From: Aporrectodea caliginosa
Taxonomy: Eukaryota > Annelida > Clitellata > Crassiclitellata > Lumbricidae
Assembly: GCA_020284085.1 (NCBI GenBank)
Contig: JACEVL010000004.1
Span: forward strand, 1,265,307 to 1,329,306
Direction: 5' to 3'
DNA length: 64,000 nt
Shown: positions 33,545 to 45,500 of the stretch, in pieces
Position numbering within the stretch: position 1 is the first letter of the stretch
How the letters are laid out: each line of letters begins with the position of its first letter
Made by a program: the position numbers and the translations under genes
The notes under the pieces: model-generated
Databases searched by the model: none
Told to the model about the DNA's origin: nothing
Seen by the model: only the letters and a program-made list of their open reading frames with translations

Positions 33545-35609
33545 TCACACCGTTTACATTTAAGCGTACCATATACAAACCAGTGCACACACATGTATCG
33601 GCTACATACATACATACATGTATACATATCGATTTTACATCATATATAATATTGTATATGAAGTGGATATAATATAGACTTGAGCTTGGGTTTATACGTT
33701 GTGAATATATAATATGAATGTGTTGTATATTGTATATCAATTGGAAACAATACTTTGAGAAATTCAAAGTGCCGAGTGTTTTGTAAAGATAGTCATGGGA
33801 CTAGGCCTAGATGTATAACATTAGACATTTCAAGTCAATAATAATAATCTACGTTTAATGATTCAAACTGACAAGTACGCAGTATGATTACAAATTGTAG
33901 TATGAACGGATGATCACAAGTTATTACAGGAGTCGAATTCAATTGTTTGGCAGCCATGCTAGGCGCCCATCACGTCCTACCACTCATTTTTTTCAACGCC
34001 AGTATACTTCAACGAAGTATGAATGAAAAGGCTGAGTCGACCTTAGGGAGGGTACCGGGAAGCGATCCCGGGTCCGTTGCCTCTACGCGCAAAAGTGTTA
34101 CCATTATCCTAAACATATATGTGTATATCTAAAAGTACATACAGGTATGCACGATTGCACGTATATACATATGCTTACATATGCTTACATAAAGATGCGT
34201 GTAAGTTTATGCGCATATTCATCAAAGCACAATTATTATACTGCCATTAGGCTGTGAGCACACACACACACACACATACCCTGCCCACTTACCCACACAG
34301 TCACATACAAACACACACACACACACACACACACACATACTACCTTACACATGCACACACACATAACCCACCCAAGCACATAAAATTATGCAGACGCTGA
34401 TGCCTCTTTTGTTTTAGTTCAAGAGTGTTCAGTGGTAGGGTAAGTAGCCTCAAGTTGAATCTCATGTCATCGTTTCAAAGCTCAGGCAGCTCTCGATTTC
34501 TCCCTCTTTTCTGGACTCTTGAATGTTTTAAGAGCTCTTTAAAAGACCGATACAATAGGTGTACCCACCATCAAAGCCCTTTAGGTCTTTTCCCAAGTGT
34601 TTCTAGTCCAAACGATCCTAATGGCCTAGTATGATGACTGAAGACACAGCGTCCGGTTATCCTTAATTGGGTCACTAGGTCTGTACAGTTATCGATAGAA
34701 CAGTTTGTTAAAGCTGGAACATTCAAGCAGAATTTTTTTTCCTTTAAGCGTTTCTGTTCTCTGGTTCTACTATGCTAGTCAATGCTAGTTAGAACTAAGA
34801 TTGCTAGCCTGTAGGCCTAAGTAAACACATCGCGTCAATGCTTGAAAAGATTTTGTAAATTGAATATATTGCTGCAAACAGATACCATAAAACATGAAAC
34901 ATGTCAATTGCTAAGTCTATAGTAGGACTTTTAAATTTAGTATATCGGCCTAGGCTATTAAAAAAATGATAATTACTATGTTCATTAAGACGAAGAGTAG
35001 TTTCAAATAACAGTGAAAATAACAAATGATTGATGGTTGTATAGCCTACACACACCCTATAGCCTACGGTTTGACTCCGCTCCACACTCTTGTGGTGCTT
35101 CAGTGATCACTTTGGAGACGTTGCTTTAAAGGCGATTATATATATATATACACATGTAATATATATGTATATTATATATATATATAATTGTAGGTTTGGG
35201 CTAGTTTGGAGGCTGTTTACACTGTCTTGTAGGCAAGCAATATTGCTCTGGTCCGACGACGCACACGCGAGTTGTATGAAGGCGAGGCCATGCACTGAAC
35301 GCCGTTGCGCTCAATGAAGGAACATTATTTACTAAGCTCTCTTCGCATTTATGATTAATTATTTACGTTGCGGTTGTTGCATTAGATCTTGGCGTGACAG
35401 AAGTCGTCTGCTTTATAATTAGATATTATGATGCGACTAAAAACAGCCACATCAGGCCTTGATCGGGCTTCTTTCATAATCTGTCGGCGTGGTTGTGCTA
35501 CATGATTGCATAAATATAATCATAATTTCATAAACAATGCTTGTAATGAATGTTAGAACACAAGAATATGTAGGCTATGTAATGCGAATGCTCTTCACAC
35601 AGTGCTGAT
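33545..35609. other. Gene-poor spacer with microsatellites
   Basis: No recognisable gene. It contains CA-rich microsatellites at about 34258-34345 and TA-rich palindromic runs at 35137-35186. The short ORFs have no family signature. Confidence 0.6.
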
Positions 35610-36639
35610 CAGTGGTGTAGTCGAGGGTATACGCGGGTATACGGCGTATACCCACTGAAAATTATTAGCTAGCACCGTATACCTACTGGAATTTGGTGAA
35701 TAACGCGGGTATACGCTTCAAATATTTCCAAAAATGTGGGTATACGGCGCAGATAGCCCCATGTTTTATTCTGAATAAAAAACTCAGGTTATGATAGCCC
35801 GCACAGTACGTGTCCTGCAATCATTAAAAGAAAGTCCTGGTGAAAAAATTGCCGCAGCTCTAAAGGCTGCAGAACGGCATATTGTGTTGAATGACGTTAC
35901 TCCGAGTCTCTAACGGAAAAGAGGAAAGCAGTCGATTCACGACGGTCAGTTTCTGCAAAGTCTATGTAACAACTTGAACGCACGAATGAGTAACGATGCT
36001 GCTGCTGAATCTCAGTTCCTGCAGGACATAGACATATACTTGACCCAAGTAAATGGCCTCATAGTCCATCGATTCGGCTTGGAGAAACCGAAGTTCGACG
36101 ATGTGCAGGATGTGGAACATTGATACAGAGCAGGCCATCAGAGGTATGAAAGAATTATGTCGAAGACCCTTCTGCTGAGCCTGAAGATCTACGACCCATG
36201 GCATTGTGTACGTGCAGCTCCAGTGAATGTGAGACATATATAGCGTGATGAATAGCATTCAAACTGATCGAAGAAATTCTTTGCTTATTAAGACTTTAGC
36301 CATGGGCGCCCGCAGGTGTTTTGGAAGGAGGGGCAAAACACAATTGTCACGGTTAAATGTTTCATCAAGAGCTTCAAAAATGCAAAACAGGAAAGTAATA
36401 ACACGGGTATTTTTCATAGAAGTTTTTTAAATGAAAAATTGGAAAATATCAGTTATTTATACTTTAATGAAAGTTTTCCATGAAAAGTTTTTAGAGTAAC
36501 TAAAAAGCGAGAGTTATTTGAACAGAAATTGAAGTCGTCTGCGGTCTCTGCCGAACTCGTCTACCACTTTTCCCATAAATTTTGCTTTGTTGGCGTTGAT
36601 TTTTTCTTGGTGTACACTGAGCAGAGCATGCACAATCCG

Positions 36640-36800
36640 GATAAACGGACAAATCTAAAACTCAAGCCTAACTGGCCAATATATAACCGATATATTCGCT
36701 ATTTGCTATTCGGATAAGCATAAAATACGTGAAACAAGATGCTCATGGTCGATAATTGTAACAGAAACACATGTAGATGACGGGTCTATTCGTTTACGTG
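36640..36800 (+). repeat. Dispersed repeat shared with 60835-60975
   Basis: The stretch containing CCGATATATTCGCTATTTGC, TATTCGGATAAGCAT and GTAACAGAAACACAT reappears in inverse orientation at 60835-60975. It lies within the hAT element, so it may be internal sequence of the same transposon family. Confidence 0.55.
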
Positions 36801-37129
36801 GCGGATCTCATAGTTCTGGTCACCTGGTGGCGGATCTTAACTCCGAGGAGCCGGATCTCAGATCCGGCGGGATCCGGCTGAATTTAACTACATGAAATTA
36901 CCTCTCAAATGTACACGTAGTCGCAGGTAATGTTAATGTTAAAAGGAGGACAATTGCTTCGTGGATAGCAAAGTAGAATTCATTATGTGAAAGTATGTCA
37001 AGCAAGTGGCTGTTAGTGTGTTGCATTTGCAATGAAGACCAAAAGTCAAACCAAGCCATGGTTTCGGCTTCGAAACCACTGTGGTTTCTCTAAGCATCAT
37101 CCACCTTAGCCGTCTGACTGTCTGCCTGC

Positions 37130-37262
37130 CTGACTCTCTGGATTTTGACCCCCTGCCTATCGATTCTGTTTTGGTTAAGCGCCTGTGAATAAGCTGGTTC
37201 CCGCGACTTCGCTTTTGTGGGCGCTGTAGAAATATTGAGTTTACGATTACGATTACGATTAC
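37130..37262 (+). mobile_element. SINE-like 3' end with (GATTAC)n tail
   Basis: GCGCCTGTGAATAAGCTGGT, TTTGTGGGCGCTGTAGAAAT and a GATTAC tail. Diverged relatives lie at about 40045-40130 and 40375-40470 in the last intron of ALDH8A1. The shared 3' end and hexamer tail suggest a small retroposon family. Confidence 0.55.
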
Positions 37263-37700
37263 GTTCACGTCAATGCAAGGTACCAACATTATGACAGCAA
37301 TCTTCGTGCACTATGGAAAATATGTAATTCCAGTTGTAGCCTACGTTGTAGAATTGTACAGGGTTGGAACTTGGAAATAAGTATTATCTAACAGGCCTAC
37401 TATTCGACTGTAGGCCTACTATTCTATAGTACTATTCTATATTCTCTTTTGTATTGATTGTTTTTAACATGTTTAACTTTTTCAACATGTTTAACTTAAT
37501 GTCGTCAAGGTCTTGATATTTCTAAAGTTATTTCATTTGTCAGAAATACTTATTTGAAAATGAATTTTCCATGCAAGAATTGAATACTAAATTCCTTAAA
37601 ATCGTTTGTGACCGGGGCTTACAACGCTCTCTAGACAGCCTTTTAATTTTTCATTACAATTTACAGTATACCCACTGCTTTTCTTACCACTACACCACTG

Positions 37701-39578
37701 GTGCTGATGTGTGGATGTGTATGTGTGCGTGTGTGTGTGTGAATGCATGCTTGTATACATGATGTGTATTACGTATGTATTATGTATGGATGCGTGCTTG
37801 TATGTGTGCATGTATACAAGATTCATCTATTGCCTTTTTAGTTTCTGTTTAGTCAGCCACCGGTTATATTTTGTGCTACTGCTATATCACTATCAGAAAA
37901 CCGTATTTATTATGTTGTATTTTGTCTTCTGTGTTTCAACTGTTCGTTTAAGCTCTGCTAAAGTTGACGTCCAATGAGATTTAATTAACTCAACTTGAGA
38001 GCAGTTTGTATATGCTGTATTCGCAGGTTTCAGTTGACACTGTGGAATATTATTTCCAGTCTGCTTACTGAAGCCTTGGGTACTAGACACTGGCACTCAG
38101 TAGTATTTTGCCACCGAGAATGTACAATTTTTGCACATGCCTTAAACGCGATGTCTGCATATTTTGCATAATGCATATAAGCCGACTGACCCATTAGGAA
38201 TTTAGGATGTCTCTAACTCTGTGATTGTCCGTACTCTGGTAGTGTCAGTCAAAGGAGAAGGGCGACGCTAATCATCTTTGCTATGACAATATGGCGTTAA
38301 ACAGAAACTATCTAAAATGTCTGTTTTTTGGTCTGGTGTAAGCTTATGTACGTGGACCAGAGGATGCTGCTGGTGGCTTTGCTGCAGTGGAGGAGGGCTA
38401 GTGACAATCTTTCGAGTGTCGTTCGAGTGGCGAAAGACCCGTGTTTGTTCGAAGTCAACGACCTCTTTCCCCGTGGATGATAAGGCACATTTAGATACCT
38501 AGTCCGTTAGGCCTGCCTAAGCGGTCACTGTGGTATAATTATTTGGTAGTGAGCTTTTTCCGCTGTAAAATTTCTTTTGTTAGAGTTAATTGAATGGAGC
38601 GTTTAAATAGTCTACGCATAGTTCGCTTTAATAGAGCGTGTGCTTGTACGACTACTATTAGCCTACGTGTATATTACCTAGTCTCAACATCTTCCACTCC
38701 TATCCGGTATAGGCCACCCCAACAGGGTTCCACAAAGTAATAGTAGGACAAGGCATTAAAACTATGTCAGTGGAATAACAATCCTTGACACGCAATACCC
38801 ATTGTCGTCATCTACCAAAAACATCTCGTTAGTCACAATGGTCAGCTGGCTGCGACAATACGTGATCAAAACTCCTCATGGAACATATCAATGCCAGGCC
38901 TAGAGGGATGACGTACATGTAGTGCTCATGGAACATATCAATGCCAGGTCTAGAGGGATGACGTACATATAGCGCCAATTATATGCCAATTATATGTTTG
39001 ATCTATTTTCTCCTTACAGCCTTAGTTTGCTGGAACCTAACACAAATGGCTGCCGCAAGACAAGTTTTGTTTCGTGAGCAACTCCAAGGCATGCGATGAT
39101 ATTCTCTCTGGTAAACACCCAACCTCACTACCTCTTGCACTGTCTCTGTTTTGTGTGTGAAATTGTAGCCATTTAAGAAAAGTGCACAAGCCGTATCAAT
39201 CAGCATCAAGCCAAGTTTCTGCGACAACTTTAACCGTTGGACGAGAATTTATAGTATAGCGGCAACTTAATGTCGGATAATAATCTGTGATAAATGCTTG
39301 TAAAGTTAAGGTTCATAAAGTGATAAATGCTTCTAAAGTTAAGGTTCATGACGGCAAATCGATTAGATTGTTGCACATTTCAGGAATCTTCTTAGCAAAG
39401 TTTCTATTTTTGAATATACGGAATTGCAGCTGTTAGAATGGAACTACACCAAAACTATTTTGCAAGGTGATAACATTTTTGCCAATTGAATAGCCAGGTA
39501 ATCTGATGGTAAACGTTCACGTTTCTTTATAGGTAAGCATCGAAGGACGATAAGTCTTCTTGCCATCTGAGATGTTGT
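37701..39578. other. Spacer 3' of ALDH8A1
   Basis: No gene recognised. It holds a CA/TG-rich stretch (37705-37760), a relic of the foldback family (38240-38310) and a 50-bp tandem duplication (38875-38924 and 38925-38974, containing CATATCAATGCCAGG and AGAGGGATGACGTACAT). ALDH8A1 3' untranslated sequence must lie at its right end, but I see no certain poly(A) signal. Confidence 0.55.
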
Positions 39579-42500
39579 TCATTTGACGTCGATGCAGATG
39601 GTTTTGGATTCTGTGTAGAATTCGACGGAGTCTTGGATGCCCTCACGACCGACGCCCGAGGCCTTCACCCCGCCGAAAGGCATGTGAAGGTCACGAACCA
39701 TCCAGCAATTGGCCCAGACCGTTCCAACCTGTTCAAAAACACGTCGTGTAGGCCACTGGTCACTAACTTATCTGACCATTATTAACTTATTGATGAATAA
39801 ATCCCCTAAAGTTCTCGAAAACAGTTTTATCAGTGCCCAGATAGGCGTATTATGTACAGGAATTCATTCTGACCTTTTCTAATGTAGACCTATAGTTCGT
39901 AAGTGAAGTTATAACGATACTTTACTATCATTTCGGCTAGCTAAAACTGTGTGACGCATTTAACGGAGTTATGTTAATTGGAAAGCGGCAGAGATCGATT
40001 CACTTGTCCAATTTGTTGTTCGTCGATGACCCAAAAGTTAACTCATCGATTTCGCTTTTGACTGTGCTGCTGCGAATAATATGGCTCTCGCGAGTTGGCC
40101 ATTTGGGCGCTGAATAAATTTTGATTACGAATAACCATTTAGTCAGCCAATCGATGATCCGCTTAAAGTAATTATATGCCGCATCACGTTGACCGTATTA
40201 GGGCCCTACGAATATCAATACTGCGTCGCATCACATCGATACAAACTACATTAGAAAAGAGTAGGATGAATCCATGTATAGGCTACATTCACCTGGACAT
40301 TTATGATGCGCTTTTCGAGAACCTTCTATGGTCTCTATGGCAACCGGACTCGAACGTCCACTGAACAGTGGACATCGACCTCTGGACAACGACGCAGCGC
40401 TCGTGAATAAGCTGGTGCTCTGCGCTTAGCTTTAAAGTAGCGCTTTAGACATTTTGAGTTCATGATTACTAGAAATACAATAGCCTACATGGCAACCTAG
40501 ACTTGCCTGAAGTTTCTGAGCGACTCTGTGGACTGTGTTAGCGTTCTGACTCCAAACTGTGGCGCACAAACCGTACTGGACGTCGTTGACTCTCCCGATC
40601 ACCTTCAACAGAATAGAGGTATACTTAATTATAAATCAATCAGAGGTAATCAAGTGGTCAGAATGCTGAACTGCCAACCGGAGATTACACTCTCCATAGA
40701 AATTGCTTCTGGAATTCGAATCCACTTGCGACCTCTAGCGGACTAGGGTTTATCGAGGCACACGGTCAGCTGGAAGATCACGAGGCGAGGGGAGGACTGA
40801 CCATCCGCCCTCATATGTCGAGGCTTTGAGAATGGTAGCAGCATCCATTTTAATTACTTGGTATCAATTCTTTCATTTGCCTAGTATCTATACAGGGAAT
40901 TTGGGCTAATATCTAAAAGCAATCTGTGGCTTATAGTCAACCCTCCTTAATCCGTCTCTAATCTATGATTAGGTGCTGTCCTCACCTGTGATTTAAATAG
41001 CGCTAAGCTTGAAGAGATGCTATAAACTTAGAGCAGGTTAGGTTAATGAATGAATGGACGAACGAACGAACGAACGAATTAATTAATTAAAAGAGTGACC
41101 TATGACCTTTTCCCACACCAAGGTTAAGTAGAATCAAACCCATAGACGACGAAATGACATAACAGGTCTTCAATTTTCTTTCATTTGGCATTCGATGCAA
41201 CCTCCATATATTATGATCATCCATCGTTATTCGTCTGGCCCATAACGCGGAGAGTAGGCCTACGGGTTCGAGCAAACCCTTCATTCATCATTGCTCATCA
41301 AACCCCGCCACTACCCGTAATGCCAATAGTTCCAGGTTGTGCCAGTCCGAAGCCTGGAAAAAGGAGGAGGGCGACGGCAGCTATACCTTGATGACCGTAA
41401 GATGTAGCTAAACATTACTCAGCGCCATCTATCATATGGCGGTGTGTGCAATTATGAAGTATGGAAGTAGGGCAATATAAACTAGACGTATACAATTGGA
41501 TTGTATTATATTCTCTCATCCCCAAATATGCTAGAGAGTTGTCCTGCTGTGCTTTACCTCCTGTTCGTCGTTGAATGGAACCACACAGGTGACTGGGCCA
41601 AAGATCTCTTCCTTCATAAGCCTCGAGTCGTCAGAGACATCAGTAATGACGATCGGCGATTGAAAATATCCCTTAAAATACCACAAGAAACAGAACATTG
41701 TGCACAAAGGTGGTAATCATATGCAAGACAAACTATTTACACTCATTCGGATGATAGCGCAACTGCCCTACAGTGGCATCTAGAGGGTAATTCTTATTTC
41801 AGGAAGATTGATTCCAGTATAGGCTCTACCATCAAACAGGGCTTATATAGAGCTACGGAAAACTATGAATATATGTGAGGTCGTTGGCTAGTACTGGATG
41901 CTCTTTACAGTCTTCGAGCTCTAAATGGAATGGACCTGATTAGCTAAACAAACTGATGATCAATTATACTAGTTGCTAAATTAATATCTTCAATTAATCC
42001 AATTAATCCACTTTCCTCTTCATTTCTTCATCCTCTGCATGCTCACACTTACACAGCTAATCATGTGTATATTCGTATTTTATATTCTGTACCTATTTCT
42101 GTACCAATTCTGCACATGGTGAACACATCGAATTACGATTACGGGAATGCCTGGATAACTGACCTGTTGATTTCTCTCGGGTAGTTCGAGTTTTCCTTCA
42201 TAAGCTATTTTACATCCTTCGTCCCTTGCAAGCTTAACGTAACCTTTGACCTTGGCCAGATGCTCTTTACTTATCAGCGCCCCAACCTTCGTCCCGGAAT
42301 CCATTGGATCACCAACCACAAACTGTCTGAAAAAGACACCCAACTGAAACATTATTCATGGATTGGTCAGATATGAATTATTTTAAATTGCTACTGGCGC
42401 AAATCAATTAGCATATACTGTAGAGTTACTGGAGGCATAATTAATTGTTCCAGTTATGGGAATTGTTTTGGCATTAACAACAAATATTATTTACAACAAC

Positions 42501-45500
42501 AAATGTATATAAATTGCAAAGGGTCTAAATGGCACGAGACATGGTCGTTAAGGAATCTTCCAAATATAAGCGTAGTTCTGTCTTGCAATCTTAACACTGG
42601 CTCCCTATCGCATAGAAGATCTAGTTCAAATCCGACAATAGCGTACAAATTTTGCGATTGTTCAAGTTGTTTCAACGTCAATTTTTTTACAAAAGACAAA
42701 CGGACAAGTTAATGTCCAGAGCATTAATATGGAATTAGCAAACTCTGTATTGCAAGTATCATAATTATTAAGCGTAATTAAATGTAAAAATCATTGTATA
42801 GCCTGTTTAGGCTGATCACTATACACTCATTATGTACAGTATACATTGTAGCCTATGATTTAATCACAACGTAACAAATGCCTACTTGACTTCAGCACAG
42901 AACTTTGTGAGGAAGTCATCGAATATCGACCGATGAACGTAGATTCGACTCGTACAGAGACAGATTTCACCCTGGTTCATAAAACTGGACCTGTTTAAAA
43001 CACACAGAAGAAGATATCGAGTTTATTCGCAAATTGTAAGCCTATTCGTAAACTCAAAATTTCTCAAGCTCTGCAATAAGCCAAGCGCAAAGCACCAGCT
43101 TATTCACAAGCGCTGCGTCGAGTCAGAAAGGTTGTCCAGAGCTGTCAATTTTAAGTGAGAAAATTCTAGGCCGGTTGCCAGAGAGACCAAAGAAAGGAGA
43201 GAACATTAAATTTATGCGAGAGCAGCGAGAGAATATTTATATTTCCACATATTTGACAGACTTGAGGTCTGTGGTCTAGAAACAATAACATCAATTAACT
43301 GTTACAGAGGTAAACAGGAAAGAAAGAACTGTTATTAGGAACATTAAAAGAACCGCTTTGCGAATTACAGGACACAAATTGACGCAGACACAGACACACG
43401 GGACTACTCAAATCGTGAAGGAACGATTACACTCAACTATCTCAACTAATCAATCACATGATACTGCACTCCTAGTAGAGGATTTTTGAATAACATAATT
43501 GGGCGGATAGGTGAATCAAGATTCGCTTTATGTGATCTAAACCATGGGTAATCAATTCGATATTTTATTAAATAAGCACCAAGTACGTAGTCATTTGAAA
43601 TAGTGCAAGTATTTGACAGTAAAACGTGTTTCTAACAAACATAATAAGCTGGTACTATATACTTATGAGTGCACGCATGCACAAGCTGAATATTTATATA
43701 GCGCCTTTTGCGTATACCTTGTGTATATCCCTTTTATAAATAAGGAAAGTTGTTTAAGAGGATTCTAACCTGACTGTGGTCGGCACTACCTTTCCAAGGT
43801 CCGCATCTCCGAAGATCACAGCTGCGTTCTTTCCACCCAACTGCAGCCAAACAACATTGACCGCTATATAAAGGTCCTATGTAGAAGTTCATGCGATCAG
43901 ATGGACTGGTTTTTGAAACGTTATATTTGGCACAGTGAAGCAAGTGCGAAGATAGACGATTAAGTACGGTTATGGGCAGAGATGATGATCGTGTTAATAA
44001 TAATATTCTTTGTTGAAACAATCCGGTTGACAGACCGCAACCGGTTACAGTGTACAGTTATGCAATTGAAACAATTCACAAGAACACAAATGACAGAAGA
44101 CATAATTCTTAACTACTAACAGAACAGACAGCCGGCAATACACGGCGCTAATAGCAGCCTACAAAGCATGTCCGCCTCGATCTCGGTACTTCTCGCTCTC
44201 TATGCCAGTGTGTTATCCAATGCGCTATCGGGCCCCCCGATGATGATGATGATGAGGAAGATGATTTGCCTATATAGTGTACGCCTGTATGGTGTATAGG
44301 CCTATGTGGTGTAGGCCTATATAAGTTGTCTCCCGAAGCGCATCTTATCGCAATAGAGGCCTACATCCAACGCAACAAGAAATTTATGGGTTTTTTCGAA
44401 GGACAAGAGAACAGAATAAATGTATACACAATTATTATTAAGCACATCTTTGTTTTCGCCAAGGATGACAATGAGGCTGAGCAAAGTTGAAGTGGCTAAC
44501 ACTTCGTACCTGCAGGAGCTGCTTCTAAGGTAACTTAATTAAGAGTCTGCTCTTCTTCTTTTACAGGGCCGTAGTAAGATATATAATTGCGCCATGTGCC
44601 AAGCGTAAATCTAGCGCCCCTCCCCGCGTCCCAAAGATAAGAGTTAGGACTATTAGTTCAATGAATTGGATAATTCCGTCTCAAAAGTTGCGCCCCCTAT
44701 TGAGTTGCGCCCTATTCCACGGACGCAGAGGAACACCACTCGGTATATGGCCCTCTTCTTTTATACTCTGTTGTGCATAAGAACTGTGAGGACACTCCAC
44801 TGACCTCGAGCGAAAGCTTCTTACAGAGCGGTGCGGTCGCTGAACGGATGACGGCGGCCGTAGCTGTACTTCCGGTGAAACTGATGAGGCGGACATCCGG
44901 ATGGGAGACGAGGGCATGTCCGGCCCTCGGTCCAGTTCCAAAGACCATATTCACCACTCCAGGAGGCACACCTCAAGGACAACGACAACATGCATCGTTC
45001 ATTCATCACTCAACCAATAATTAAGACAGAGACATTGCAATGTAATACCATTCTAAAGCCTCTATACTCTATAGTCTATAGGCTGCATAATAGCTGCATC
45101 GGTAGGGCACCGCGCTTCTCTGTGAGAGTTTGTTGGATTGCATCTTGGTTGCGATTATATATCGGAGATTCGTATATATCTGAAGGCTGAAGCGGTCCCT
45201 ACGAAGAGAAATGGCTTGGCATTTGGTAGCCATTCAACGGTTAGTGAAGGACTTTGTCCAATGCAGTTATTGAAAATGAAGAAGTTCGAGGAAATACACG
45301 GCCACTACAGAAAAGCACGCAAGTCTGCATACTTGCTAAAGAGAAAAGAAGAGAAAAGATGACACCGAAGAAGTATACTTTACGACTTTACGTTAGACCA
45401 GAAACTGACGAATGATGCGTCATATGCGCCTAAGTGTCCTTGTGACAGTTAGTCGATGTTAATATTATTGTAAAACTCTTATTAGCGTTCTATTAAATTG

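Larger units (their letters stand above)
35610..37700. mobile_element. Full-length hAT-type element with perfect 8-bp target duplication
   Basis: The inverted termini CAGTGGTGTAGT (from 35610) and ACTACACCACTG (to 37700) are flanked on both sides by GTGCTGAT (35602-35609 and 37701-37708), the 8-bp duplication expected of hAT transposition. Subterminal GGTATAC motifs recur near both ends. The interior has only fragments of coding sequence: around 35948-36120 an open stretch with QFLQSLCNNLNARMS and FLQDIDIYL could be a transposase remnant, ended by a stop. A SINE-like piece (37130-37262) is nested inside. At 2091 bp it is too short and broken to be autonomous. Confidence 0.92.

Noticed and set aside
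38317..38502. Small plus-strand ORF
   Set aside because: Cysteine/tryptophan-rich by composition, starts in a repeat relic, and has no family signature.
39003..39227. Extra 3' exon of ALDH8A1 or a separate gene
   Set aside because: The ALDH8A1 frame ends at 39579 exactly where the family ends, and the 74-codon ORF has no known motif.
44681..45024. Overlapping ORFs at ALDH8A1 exon 4
   Set aside because: Other-frame shadows of the real exon 44971-44805.
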